A program made the translations under genes and the position numbers. From Mugil cephalus (taxonomy: Eukaryota > Chordata > Actinopteri > Mugiliformes > Mugilidae): a stretch of 64,000 bases of DNA. The notes below the pieces were generated by a model. The model made no database searches and was not told where the DNA came from. It saw nothing but the letters and a program-made list of their open reading frames with translations. The stretch covers positions 18,916,974 to 18,980,973 of the forward strand of contig NC_061786.1 in the NCBI RefSeq assembly GCF_022458985.1, read 5' to 3'. Below are positions 1 through 24,701 of the stretch, one piece after another (positions within the stretch are counted from its first letter, which is position 1; every line of letters starts with the position of its first letter).

Positions 1-3000
1 CTTTCTGGTTGTTAATTTCTGGTAAAAAAAAAAAAAAAAACAAACAATCAAAAAAAATCTGCAAATGAACTTTTATGAGTCAACATCCAATACATTGCTG
101 GACATTACATGACATCGGGGTTTTAAATTAGTTTTCTGTACCAACATTTCCTCTGATGCTCCAAAAAAACAAACAAAGCAGCATCCCCGTTCTTACCAGA
201 AGGGGGAGACAAACCGTCCACACTAGAGCTTTAAAAACTATAATAACCTGATGATTAACTTTCCAAACACCTGAGCTGAGTGTCATTTAGTCACGTTGGT
301 CCATGGTGTATTTATTTTTCATTTTTCATCCCCTTTCATATTTGAGCACCGGGTTTCGCTGTGTTCCTCGTCTCGCCGCTTGCCACAGATCCATCTCCAC
401 ACCCTCATATCCTCCTGTTTGCGTGTGTGTAGTGTTTACATTTTGGATTTGGTATTTCAGTCCGTGGTGCCTGTGTGTCTCTTAGTCGTGCTTCGTCGTC
501 TTTATTTGATTTCCATCTCGGAGGCTGACGTAGTTTCAGTGGTGTGATACGCTTGGGTGTGGTCCTGGTGGCTGTTTTAATTTTTCCTCCATTTGTCACC
601 TTTTGTTGACTCATGTTGCACAAGCTTCCTTATCACCCCGACAGGTAGATGTAGATTGTCCAAGTTTTATTGTTTTGATGTGTAGCATGACACTATCCAT
701 CTATTACTAAGAACTTATGAGTAAATGCGCAGGTGTTGCATAAATTGTTTGTGCTACCTGTGGTTTCGGTTACTGACTAAAGCAGCTCTGTGAGAAATAA
801 GAAGCTCTGAAGAAGTATTGCATTAAAGGGATACGCCACCCCTATGTGAAATTAAGCCACTTACCGGATTCTCCAGCGATGGATAAGTAAGAAAAGGCGT
901 TTTTATTATCAGTCCAGGCCTTGTGCTAATCCAGCAGCTGTTAGCTTTAGCTTAGCATAGGCGCTGTAATGTAGAGTTTCCAATTAGCCAGTCATTTCCA
1001 AAAGTGATAAATAAACTCAAGAGTTTTCCTAATTACGTCTTGTGACATGTACATTCACATCACTTTGTGTTAATTGCAAATGTTGATGCCATTAACACAA
1101 AGGGATTGTCTGGGGCAGTTACAGACCTGCGACTAATTTCCGGCAAATACCAGTCATGCCGCTGTGTTGATGGAAGTTGGGAGGTTTTCAGGTGCTTCTC
1201 GTGCTTTTTTTGTTATTTATTCTTATGGTTATTTATCACTTTTTGCGAACGACTGGCAAATTGGAAACTCTACATCACAGCGCCTATGCTAAGCTAAAGC
1301 TAACAGCTGCACTGCTGAATTAGGACGATGCCTGGACCGATTAAAAAACACTTTTTCTCACTTATCCAACTCTGGGGAATATGGTGAGAGACTAAACTTC
1401 ACATAGAAGTGGTGTAAACCTTTAAGTAAAATTAAATTTTAAGAAAAATGTTAATTTTATGTAAAATAAACATGAAATTGTGATTATATTCCTAATGGTC
1501 GGGACATCATTTTGTCGACTCCTGACTCGTTTAGACAACTCTTGATTTTGTCACATATGTTAATTATTATGGACACTCTTCAAAGTGCGTGTGCATGTTT
1601 GTATGGGATAAGTTCACAATTTCATGATTCACATATGCTGCTTGTCTTTATTAATTTGGTTAAACCCACATCTGCAGTTGTTATTTGCCAGCCTGTATAC
1701 AGTAGGTGTTTAGACTAGAGGTGAGGGGTAGAGCCCTGGTGAAGTGTACCTGCCTTTTCTCTCCAGGGGCCGATGCCGGAGCAGCGGGCGGCTCACGCAG
1801 ACAGCTACCGGCGGATCGGTGGATTGTAACACCGGCGTCTTTTTCCTGCTCCTCGCTCTATTCTCTCCTCGTATTCTGCTCTTCCTCTTCTGCGTTTTGG
1901 GGGAAAAATCCGAGGCGTTCTGCTTCCTTATAGGAGACTGTGAGCTAACGTGGAGCCTGGAGGTGTATTTGTATTTTCCACTGCTGCTAGGTGGCAGGAA
2001 GACACAGACAAGGCTAACGATGTTTCTCCCAATGGGATTTTAATTACTAATAATAATGACACTGGAAATTCAAACCGGGACCAAATCCTTTTTGTAGTTT
2101 CAAATACGTGTCCTGATTACAGGGAATCTTTTTAATGTAGCGTGTGTTTTCTGGGAGTTACTGTTATGCACTTGTACCTCTTTTTTTTTTCTCTTTTTAA
2201 TAATTGTGACAGGGTATGTATTTCCTCAGAGGTTAAATCTTATTTGCCTTTCGAGGAGCTGAGGCCTTTTCCTAACAATCAAACCATTCCCACCTGTTAA
2301 AGTCGGGTGATGTCCGAGTCCAGTCAGGGTCTCTAGATGTTTCTGAACGAAGGTACCGAGTTTCCACGGTGTGTATTTCCATGTTTAACACTAGTTAAAT
2401 GGTTCTATAAGCTACCTACTCCATGTCGAATGTTTGTATTTGTGTTCTGGGCCTGTTATTGTTGCTGCTGCACAACCAAAGTAAATCACATCTTTCTGGT
2501 TTAAGTATTTCTTAAACAAGAACCGTTCAAACACGTCACATTAATACGACAGTTGTCAACTCTGAATGTTTATCTTTTTATTTATTATTAGGATGTGAAC
2601 TCAATGTTTGTCCCAGGTTAGTGTGTCATTAGTACAATGTGTCGTTTTATCTGTGTTTTTGTTTCATTTAGGATATAAAATCAGAGCATTTTTGATTTAT
2701 TAATTTATTTATTTTATCATGTTAGTGTTTGTTTTATTTATGCATTAAATTATTATTTATTTTTTTTGTAGATGTATCTGGAACAAATCGCATTATTTTA
2801 TACTTATTTATATTTTATTTATTTGTTTAGTGAGTTGTCCTCTTCTTAGGAATGTACCAGTAAATCATTCATTGCAGAAATTGAATTAGATTTAAAAAAT
2901 AAAGGAAGTAGCTGACACTGAACGTCGTCCGTCTGTTGTTTCTGCTTTTACGCCGCCTCAGAGGCCAGAGAGTCGAGACTTTCTCATCATTTTTTGTCGC

Positions 3001-3040
3001 GCGTGTAGCAGCCTCGTGACACTGTCGACTGTCTCCTCAG
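1..3040 (+). other. NIN: Intron sequence of NIN (upstream of its penultimate coding exon)
   Basis: No convincing coding exon of the ninein coiled coil is visible before 3041. The stretch is AT-rich and holds a fold-back element at 827-1421 and one isolated strong acceptor at 1767, both listed separately. Assigning it to a NIN intron is an inference from the exons that follow. Confidence 0.6.
827..1421. mobile_element. Fold-back (MITE-like) element with ~180-bp inverted arms and TTAA flanks
   Basis: Bases 827-1010 are nearly the reverse complement of 1227-1421. Both arms contain the stretch GTTAGCTTTAGCTTAGCATA and the stretch GTAGAGTTTCCAATT with only scattered differences. The outer ends are AGGGATACGCCACC and, read inward from the right, AGGTTTACACCACT. 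TTAA sits at 823-826 and again at 1422-1425, as expected for a target-site duplication. There is no transposase frame, so it is non-autonomous. A piggyBac-type origin is inferred only from the TTAA. Confidence 0.8.
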
Positions 3041-3910
3041 CAGGATGAAAGGGAGCGGAAGATGAGGAAGATGGAGGAGCGCATGAGGGAAATCGAACTG
3101 TCGCTGCACAACGTCAAGCTGCTGCTCAAAGAGAAGGTCGCTCAGCTGAAAGACCAGGTCAGTCCATATGAAATGCACGCTCACCGGTCACTTTATTAGG
3201 TGCACCTTGCTAGTAAAAGGTTGTGGCATGCGTTCAACAAGGTGTTGGAAACATTCCTCAGAGATTTTGGTCCATATTGACATGATGGCATCACGCAGTA
3301 TCGCAGAAACTAGTGACTGTGGAGGCCATTGGAGTACAGTGAACTCATCGTCATGTTCCAGATGTTGTCTTGATCACCTCTACATGCCTAAATGTATTGA
3401 ACTGCAACCATGCGATTGGCTGATTAGCTATTTGTGTTAACAAACACTTTAACAGGTGTACCTAATAAAGTGGCCAGTGAGTGTATTTTCTTGCTATCTT
3501 GTTTAGGTCACCAGATTATGGTTAAAACTGATCTTGTGCTTAAGTTAAAGCAGCTTTTTTCCTTACTGTACATAGTCGTGTGGGTATGTTAATCTGAGGA
3601 GTCTGATGTAACCCTAGGATCAGCATATTTTCTCCTTTGGCCTCTCCAAAAAGATTACTTCACCGAGTACTTAAAGTCCCTTTTCTTGCTCTTGCTTTTC
3701 TAGCTGAACAAGAACGGCAAAGCCGACGTGCTGATCAAAGACCTGTACACGGAAAACTCCCAGCTGATCAAGGCCCTGGAGATCACGGAGCAGCGGCAGA
3801 TAATCGCAGAGAAGAAGAACAATCTGCTGGAGGAGAAGATCTCCAGCCTCAACAAGATTGTGCGCGAGCTGAGTCCGTCGCCCGTCCCGTCGCTGATGTA
3901 TCTCAAGTGA
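3041..3910 (+). CDS. NIN: Ninein, C-terminal two coding exons (partial gene)
   Basis: The coding exons are 3041-3157 (donor CAG|GTCAGT) and 3704-3910 (acceptor TTTTCTAG, stop TGA at 3908-3910). Joined in frame they give 107 residues of charged coiled coil, including the motifs LLLKEKVAQLKDQ, AEKKNNLLEEKISSLNKIV and a Pro/Ser-rich tail that ends in MYLK. The pattern EKVxxLKxQ, then AEKKNxLLEEKIxSLxxIV, matches the C-terminus of ninein better than its paralog NINL, as I remember those families. Ninein anchors microtubule minus ends at the subdistal appendages of the mother centriole. The first exon opens with CAGCAG after its acceptor, so two tandem acceptors are possible. The gene lies next to SAV1 in the same orientation, as in mammals. 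The 5' part is outside the window. Confidence 0.86.
3178..3483. mobile_element. MITE in the last NIN intron
   Basis: The left end CGCTCACCGGTCACTTTATT is inverted at the right end (3455-3483), giving terminal repeats of about 30 bp that both contain CACTTTATTAGGTRCACC. I recognise this terminus as a very common teleost DNA-transposon family. The inside has stops in all frames and encodes no transposase. It fills most of the 546-bp intron between the two NIN exons. Confidence 0.85.
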
Positions 3911-4520
3911 AAGTGTCAAACTGTTAAACTGCACTCTATTTATTGTGCAACGGGTCCAGCCAAATGCACAAGTAGCAGGGTTTGTCTCGTAACTGTGCTG
4001 AATATGCAGTATTTCTTTTTTATTATTTTTATTCTAAGTTAATATTTGGAGCCTCACTGTAAATGAGATGTGCTATTTTACAGTAATTTATATTTTTATA
4101 TGTGTTATAACTGTCACTACAACAATACTAAAAGTCTCTGTCCAAAGAGAAACGCAATACGCACGTGTACTTTCGATGTAAGTGTACTTTTATCTGTCCA
4201 CCTCCAGCCTTTATGTACAGAAACCCGTCCGTCAGTAGGGAAATCATGCAAACAGAAAGTCAAATAATCCTATGACCTTTGAAAGTCTTTTATCTCACGC
4301 TACCTGAGGCCTCGCAGACCTTTGACGTCTGTCCAGTTGCAATACTTTTAAATATATTTAAATAAAATGTTTTTTTGTTTTATTCTTTTTTATGATCTGC
4401 TGCACCATGTAAAGATGCATTTGTGCCATTATGAACTATTGATTGTCGCAGAGTAAGCACTAAAGACTAAACCATGGTAATGTCTGTGTTACATGTATGA
4501 ATAAAATGCATGTGTGGACT
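3911..4520 (+). other. NIN: NIN 3' untranslated region with two poly(A) signals
   Basis: The sequence after the NIN stop is AT-rich and non-coding. Canonical AATAAA hexamers occur at 4361-4366 and 4500-4505, either of which could end the transcript. The exact cleavage site cannot be read from DNA. Confidence 0.6.
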
Positions 4521-4824
4521 GTGTTGGATGTACTGAGAGTCCATTATATAGAGATAACTATCCTCAAGCAATGCAGAAAGGTGGTATGTTTTACTTGATT
4601 GCACTCTACACCTCATTTTCTATCAGAGTTGCACTCCCTTCTTTTAATATAGTCTGGAACTGAATGCTCCTTTAGCACTGTGATAATGTTTAGTTTATGC
4701 TAAAACTGTGTAAGAAAGGTGGCAATTCAACTGGGTGAGCATTTTGGAGGGCGTAGTTTGTGGTGCTGATACGACTGAATATTTTTCTGTTGTTCACGTT
4801 TCCAAGTGTTGCTATGTGATGAAG

Positions 4825-4918
4825 CTACTGGACACGGAATTTCCCACGGGATCAATAAAGTACCTGTCTATATATCTAGATGCTTTATAGATCCCGTGGG
4901 AAAGTCCGTATCCAGTAG
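4825..4918. repeat. Inverted pair of LINE 3'-tail fragments
   Basis: The arm 4825-4860 (CTACTGGACACGGAATTTCC and onward, ending in CAATAAAG) is the near reverse complement of 4883-4918. The core CCCACGGGATCAATAAAG is the usual 3' end of teleost non-LTR elements. The 22-bp spacer is AT-rich. It looks like two 5'-truncated insertions facing each other. Confidence 0.75.
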
Positions 4919-5564
4919 TGTCAGTACACAGAGACGGAAGGAAACGCAGTCAGCACACCTTGACTACCAAGTGTAAAAAAGGTAAGAATGAAGTGTTTAT
5001 AGACATGGATATGAACACATGAATATAAATGTAAGACATATACACAACATATATGGTATATTAGGATATAGATATTGCAATAATAAAAATAAAAAAACAT
5101 CTTCCACAATGAAAACAGCTCTGGGGTTGGGCTTTGTGTGAGTATATATTTATATGTATGTGCATATTTTGTTTTTATTATGTTTATTTTCATTTATATA
5201 AGAAATTTAATAAAAATTCAAATGACAAAAAACAACAACAAAAACAGATGCACATATATTACCTTTTCTTGCAGGCAATGCCTTGAGAGTGGTGTTTATT
5301 CAGATTCAGAAAACACAGAATAAACAAATTGTTATAAATACAGAAATAAAATAAATGGAAAAAAAACGCACACCTAGTGATAAGTAATGCAAAAAATGAG
5401 TAGTGCAATGACTGAACATTATACAATATACACATCAGGTGGAAACTTGGCAAATTGATAGAGAATGTAGAATGAGATCTTTGTTCCAGTTCAAATTATG
5501 TCAAGTTCTTATCCGAAGACCACTGTGTCTGGTAAAAAAAAAATTCAATTCATGAGTCAAGATC

Positions 5565-5625
5565 ATTTTATTGATCCCCGCTGGAAAATTATTTTGTCCA
5601 AGGAGTCACAAGATAAGAAAAACAT
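5565..5625 (-). mobile_element. LINE 3'-tail fragment, reverse orientation
   Basis: The run TTTTATTGATCCCCGCTGG is the reverse complement of the GGGATCAATAAA tail also seen at 4840 and 62860. Only the end of the element is present. Confidence 0.5.
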
Positions 5626-6059
5626 ATATGAACAACGCAAATATATATGATATATGTTAGAATATAATATAATATGATAAAAATAAGCTTGTTTAATTCT
5701 TATGCATTAATGTAACATACATTTTTCATAGTTACATTAACAGGTAATCATTGTAAAAGTCATAATTTCCATATCCATATGAACTCTAAAAATATCGGTA
5801 TCGGAATATCAGCCACGGTTCTGCTTCGTATCGGATCGAAATGAAAAACGGTGGTATCGCACATCCCTACTACCAGTTGGGTTTTATGTCAATGAAAGGC
5901 CCCGTATCTCAGATGTCAACATCACTACTGCTCAGTTTTCCTCCTGCAGAGGGCGAGTTGAGCAGGAGTCAACAGAGGGGAGGACCGTACACGAACTATT
6001 CCCACTGAGGAGAGAAGAGGAGAGGAGAGAGGAGAAGCTCTGGGACTCAATCGCTGGAG

Positions 6060-6115
6060 AGTTAGCTTAGCTTAGTTTAGCTTAGCTGTGCTTAGCTTGG
6101 TTTAGCTTAGCCAGC
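6060..6115. repeat. TTAGC-type short tandem repeat in SAV1 5' region
   Basis: Imperfect repeats of TTAGC/TTAGT run through this stretch (GTTAGCTTAGCTTAGTTTAG and onward), probably within the SAV1 leader or core promoter. Confidence 0.7.
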
Positions 6116-6133
6116 TAATCTAAGGCCGGAAAA

Positions 6134-6217
6134 ATGTTTACTCTCCACTCTTTGCCGAGGAGCAGAGTCGAGGGATTGTGCCATGTCCACCCAGCGCCTC
6201 GTCGTATTTGTTGTTGA
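6134..6217 (+). promoter_or_regulatory. uORF 1 in the SAV1 leader (27 codons)
   Basis: The ATG at 6134 opens 27 codons and a TGA that ends at 6217, out of frame with SAV1. Its context AAAAATGT is moderate, with A at -3. It matters only if transcription starts upstream of 6134. Confidence 0.45.
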
Positions 6218-6237
6218 CGTTTCTGAGTCTTGGAGTT

Positions 6238-6260
<23 letters not shown>
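6183..6260 (+). promoter_or_regulatory. uORF 2 overlapping the SAV1 start codon (25 codons)
   Basis: The ATG at 6183 opens 25 codons and stops at 6258-6260, which is 20 bases past the SAV1 ATG at 6238 and in a different frame. Overlapping uORFs usually repress the main frame, and this one would do so if it lies in the mature leader. Confidence 0.45.
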
Positions 6261-11843
<5,583 letters not shown>

Positions 11844-11846
<3 letters not shown>

Positions 11847-11913
11847 TGTGTGTGATGTGTGTGATGTGTGTGATGTGTGTGTGTGTGTGTGTGTGTGAGT
11901 GTGTGTGTGTGTG
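11844..11913. repeat. GATGTGTGTG minisatellite and TG microsatellite at the SAV1 stop codon
   Basis: The stop TGA (11844-11846) is part of the first unit of a 10-bp repeat (about four copies), which then grades into a TG run. Confidence 0.9.
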
Positions 11914-13205
11914 CAGCAGGGACGCCTCGCCGCCACGCCTCTCTGAGGTTTCCACAGTTTGGGAGCGGCCGGAGCTTCCTTTGAAATCCTTATTGACTCT
12001 TAATTGCCTCTTTACCAAACACATCTGTGCCTTCGCTTGATCCAAATATAACAGCCAGGAAGTCAAAACACTCTCGGCCCCTCGTGCCTTCGTGTGACAC
12101 TCGGTTTGTGAATGACTGAAAAGACTGAAACACTCGAATAACGCGCTACACATGGGGCAGGCTGACTGTTCACGGCCTCCGGCCTGAGAACTGAATCGCT
12201 GTTTGAATTCCTGTTTTTTTTTTTTTTAAGACTTGGAAGTCAGGAAAAAAAAAAAAGAAAAAAAAAGCAAACAGCTCTGGACATTTGTGGATAAACATCC
12301 TGAGATTGTGCCTTCATTAAAATGAAAAGCAGCATTTTTACAAAGTCTGCTCATATACACACCGGCTGCTCTGTTGTTGTTGTTTTTTATTTTATTTTTT
12401 CCGTTTTTATTCTACAGAAGAAAACGACAAGCGGCTTCTTCTAATTTGAAACCTTTTTGCTTTGTATCACCCTCATAAACTGAAACCTCATTATTTTACA
12501 CTAAACAGAATTTTTTTTTTTTTTTTTAATGTATACTTTATAAGACAATCCACCAAAACATTAACAGATATTTAATTTTTGATATGAAAACGCGTCTTTT
12601 ATTTAAAGACGGATGAAGCATCACATTTGATGCGGCGGTCTGAGCGTCTCTCAGCTCTTGGCATTATCATGGGTCAGGAATGTTAATTCTTGTGTGCGTT
12701 TAATGAAACACGAATAAGCTACTGGAACAGAAGAGACACGTCGCGTTTGCCAAACAAGTGCAATTCCGTTCCTGCTTGTTTCATTCATTTTGGATTTTTC
12801 TCTTGCCTTATTTTTATGGAAGTGCAGGTTAATGGAAGCGTGTTCTACCGATCACTAATCAGTCGGCTCCGTAGGATCCTCAGAAATGTTTGCACTCATG
12901 GAGACGGTTTGTTAAATGACCATAAATGCCTTATTAAGTGAAAAAAAAGAGCAATGAAATACTTCACACAACACAAATAAATGTAAAGTTTTCATTGGGA
13001 CCTTTCTGAGCTTCCTCAAAGAGCCATTGATTGGGAAACGCTAGAGCAGGCTTTCAAAGAACCTCTTTAATGAGTCCTTCTCTATGCAACGAGGTCTCGG
13101 TTCATCGTTTCACGACGGTGTCATCAATTTTGTACATATCTGATTTTGTGGATTGCAAATACAGGACATAAGCAATAAAATCTGCAGTGACGAATAAAAA
13201 GCGCA
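11847..13205 (+). other. SAV1: SAV1 3' untranslated region
   Basis: There are no coding exons. AATAAA signals occur at 12976-12981, 13174-13179 and 13193-13198. The last two lie close together and are plausible ends of the transcript. Several poly(A) and poly(T) runs lie around 12219-12265 and 12511-12528. Confidence 0.6.
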
Positions 13206-13297
13206 CTTGTGAATTTACAGCATCTGTTTGCAGTTGAATTTGCATCTTTTTTTTTTATCCTCGTTCTGCTTCGTCCTCGGTCGCATAAGTGACGCCG

Positions 13298-14440
13298 GCT
13301 CAGTTTGAGACGAGAAAATAAACGTAGAGGAGCATTTGGCAGCTAATGAAGAAGGTGGAGACCCAAATCAGAGCTAAATGAGAGTGAACCGGAATCCTAG
13401 AGGGTCCAACAACATCCTCCTGCATTTAGCAGCTAAAGAAGATGGTGGAGACCAAAATCAGGGAATTGGGAATCTGAAGCCTCCAGCTTTACACACATCT
13501 TTCATCTAGCAACATCATCTTTGTCCTACAGTTGACTAGTTTCGCTCGGCCACAATCATAATACGGACTCGGTCTGAGGAGGAGACCAAAATCAGAGCTA
13601 AATGATACTTCTTGCATTGAGTTATTAAAGTAAACGCTAACTTACTTGAGAGTTTTTGTTTCTTAAACCGATGCAACCAATATTTTCTTTAAAAAATAAA
13701 GATGTTATCAGCCAAATTTTCTTCTCCCTTTAGCTTTGCGTAGCTTTACAGCGTCTGAAGCTTATTCTGCTTCAAACAGGAGACGGACTCAGTTTGAGAC
13801 GAGCTGGTGAACGTTGAGGAGCAAACAAAGATGGTGGAGACCCAAATTAGAGCTTAAAGAGAGCGAACCTGAAGCCCGAAGTCTTTGGTTACACACATTT
13901 CTAGCCTGTGGTGATTAAGTAATTTCCACTTTTAAATTAGCATTCACAGTATTTTTTTTTAGAATATTTCAATAATTTGCATTAAAAAAAAAATAGTCTT
14001 CCAACTTTATTAATTATGCAAATTGTAACTTTTAACTGAAGTTTTGACTTGATTCATTCAAGATTTATTAAAGAGGCTCCAACAATATCCTCATGCATTT
14101 AGCGGCTAAAGAAGATGGTGGAGACCAAAGTCAGAGCTAAATGATACTTTGTCTATCTAGTTATTAAACTAAACACCCACTAACTTAGAGTTGTTGCCTT
14201 TTATTAATACGGATACAAACAATATTTTCTTTAAAAATAAAGACGTATCAGCCAAATTTTCTTCTCCCTTTAACTTTGCAAACGTCTTTCTGCTTATTCT
14301 GCTTCACATCTAACAGCAAACAGGAGACGGACTCAGTTTGAGACGAGCTGGTGGACGTTGAGGAGCAAACAAAGATGGTGGAGACCCAAATCAGAGCTAA
14401 AAGAGAGCGAACTGGAAGCTAGAAACATCCCCCTTTACAA
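13298..14440. repeat. Imperfect tandem repeat, unit about 0.49-0.54 kb, about 2.5 copies
   Basis: The marker CAGTTTGAGACGAG recurs at 13301, 13790 and 14334. The marker GAGCTAAATGATACTT recurs near 13595 and 14136. The phrase GATGGTGGAGACC recurs in each unit. Spacings of about 541-544 bp between the last copies indicate a tandem duplication. It lies between the convergent SAV1 and ATL1 3' ends. I do not recognise the family. Confidence 0.75.
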
Positions 14441-14663
14441 ACCTCTCACATATAATCTTTAAATTAATTGTAAACTGTTTGGATTCATCAGTGAGGGGGT
14501 GGGAGTCGTTCATTCCGAGCAGATTAGTTTATGTCTTCAAACATGTCTGATAAAACCAAAGTCAAGTCTGGATTTCATTAATTTGGTCCAACTTTATTAA
14601 TCTTTGTAACTGAAATTTTTGCAAGTGCGTGTGCTGAAACTAAGCAGAGTGGGAAGCTTGACT

Positions 14664-14669
14664 TTTATT
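14664..14669 (-). terminator. ATL1: Candidate ATL1 poly(A) signal
   Basis: TTTATT on the plus strand is AATAAA on the minus strand, about 1.75 kb after the ATL1 stop. It is one of few candidates in this region and may instead be chance. Confidence 0.25.
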
Positions 14670-15075
14670 CATTTGACCTTTATCAAAGAGGCTCCCACCG
14701 TATCCGGAGATGATTTCAGCGTCGATGAGCTTTGGGAACAAATAGTTTTTTGTTTAGTTTTTTTTTTTTCTTTCTCCTAACAGACTTGAATCTTCCAACA
14801 CAATGTAAACAGATACTACAGTACGTCTCTGACTCATGAACGGACGCCCAGAAGAACACAGTCGTGAAAATGAAAACAAAACAAAAAACAAAAAAACACG
14901 TAAAACTTGACGTATCTTAAACCGACGGCTCTCTGTGTGATGCTGATTATACATTGTGGAAGACTTGAGAAGCCACTCTGCTGCAGTGCCTTTCAATTTT
15001 CAGGCCTTGAGGTCAAACCTCACTATAAACTTGCTAAATATGCATGACAGTGTTCCTGTAATGAGGCGAGGAGAG

Positions 15076-15138
15076 AAAAAAAAAAAAAAAAAAAAAAGTT
15101 TGTATGCTGCAGCTCTTTTTTTTTTTTTTTTTTTTTTT
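15076..15138. repeat. Facing poly(A) and poly(T) tracts
   Basis: A run of 22 A and a run of 23 T are separated by 18 bases, so they can pair as a long A:T hairpin in a single strand. Confidence 0.95.
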
Positions 15139-16329
15139 GCCAGGTCACAGCAAAAGTTTGAATGAGCTCAAAACAAGAAGCGCAGTTAACACACACACAC
15201 ACACACCACTACAAGCCTCTTTTTCTTTTTCTTTTTTATACAAATGCAAGCTGTTTTTGGAAAACCGCCTTCAGTGTGTGAAGATGATGAAATAGACGTG
15301 GAATGAGGATCCTTTCTTTCTTTCTTTTCTTTTTTTTTCGTCGCCACACCTCATAACACGAAGCTTTGATTCCTCTACGGCGGCGGCGGCCGCGGGACGG
15401 CTACATTCCTCGGGTTTTTTTTGTTTCGTTTTTTTTTTTTTTTTGCTCGAACATTCGGCGAGAAACACAACAAAACATTGGCTCTGACCGACCGACCGAA
15501 CGAACGAACGCCTCCTGCACAATGAATGAAGTCTCTCAAAAGCCAAAACACACACACATACACACACACATATATATATAGCGAGAGAGAGAATTACAAA
15601 ACTGCAAGCGGACTATAAAGTGAGAGATCATGTTGTGTAAACTTTGTTGTCCTTTCGCTTCCCGTCCTCCGCTGCCTGCTACTCCTATGTACACGCCAGC
15701 CTGATGTGATCCACCAAAAGCAAATATACTCAATAAATGTGCCCCACTAGAGCGTCCCACTAAGCTTTACATGTTTATGGCACTTTCGTCACGACCATTA
15801 AATTACTTTTTGTTTTTATATACCTGGTTTTTAGAGCTTAAAAGATGACAGACACTAACCATTTACCATGCTGATGATAACGCTTCATTACTTGACACAC
15901 AGTAGATATTTTGGCTTTCGTTAGATATTGTTCTTTATAAACGGCACTAAACTTCAACGGAACTGAACGATCTTCACGAATGTGTAGGGAGGGAACGGGA
16001 GGGGGGGCGGGATCTCACATGTTGGGCTATGCTTTTGTTTTTAAAAAAAATAAATAAATACATAAATAAATAAATAAAAATCTGAGACAGGTGGTGAAGC
16101 CGGACACGCAGAGGTCTCCTCCAGCAGAGTGCATACAGTGTCTGTACAGGTGTGTGTTTTCCTTATTTCTCCACAGACAAAAAAGGTGAGAGATGAAGAA
16201 ACGTTGCATCCATCGCTTGAAAGCAGCCTCCGAGGAGCCGAGGAGACGCCCTGACATTAAACTACGTGTGAACATTATAAGGATTAAAGTAGTGGTGGAT
16301 AAAAGAGTGTCCTGATGGGTGAGGATGTA

Positions 16330-16363
16330 CCTCCTCCTCTTCTTCTTCTTCTTCTTCTTCTTC
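16330..16363. repeat. (CTT)n microsatellite
   Basis: CTC units followed by about ten CTT units, just downstream (minus strand) of the ATL1 stop. Confidence 0.95.
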
Positions 16364-16423
16364 CTACTCCTCCCCTGTCCATCACGAGGAAAGTCCCTGC
16401 TGTCGTCTGACTTTTATACGTAA

Positions 16424-24701
<8,278 letters not shown>

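Larger units (their letters stand above)
4521..5935. other. NIN-SAV1 intergenic region
   Basis: This AT-rich spacer has no gene that I can support. It contains two LINE tails in inverted orientation (4825-4918) and another tail fragment near 5560-5620. Confidence 0.6.
5936..6237 (+). promoter_or_regulatory. SAV1: SAV1 promoter / 5' leader
   Basis: The sequence becomes CpG-richer and purine-rich (GAGAGGAGAGAGGAG near 6015) before the SAV1 start at 6238. A TTAGC pentamer array lies at 6060-6115. Upstream ATGs at 6134 and 6183 open short frames, described separately. The transcription start is not determinable by eye. Confidence 0.5.
14670..16423 (-). other. ATL1: Probable ATL1 3' untranslated region
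   Basis: No exon is visible between the ATL1 stop and the tandem repeat. The stretch carries many simple repeats: poly(A) 15076-15097, poly(T) 15116-15138, CA runs near 15189 and 15547, AAAT repeats near 16048-16078 and a CTT run at 16330-16363. Confidence 0.5.

Noticed and set aside
3041..3910. NINL as the identity of the first gene
   Set aside because: The AEKKNNLLEEKISSLNKIV end resembles NIN more closely, and NIN neighbours SAV1.
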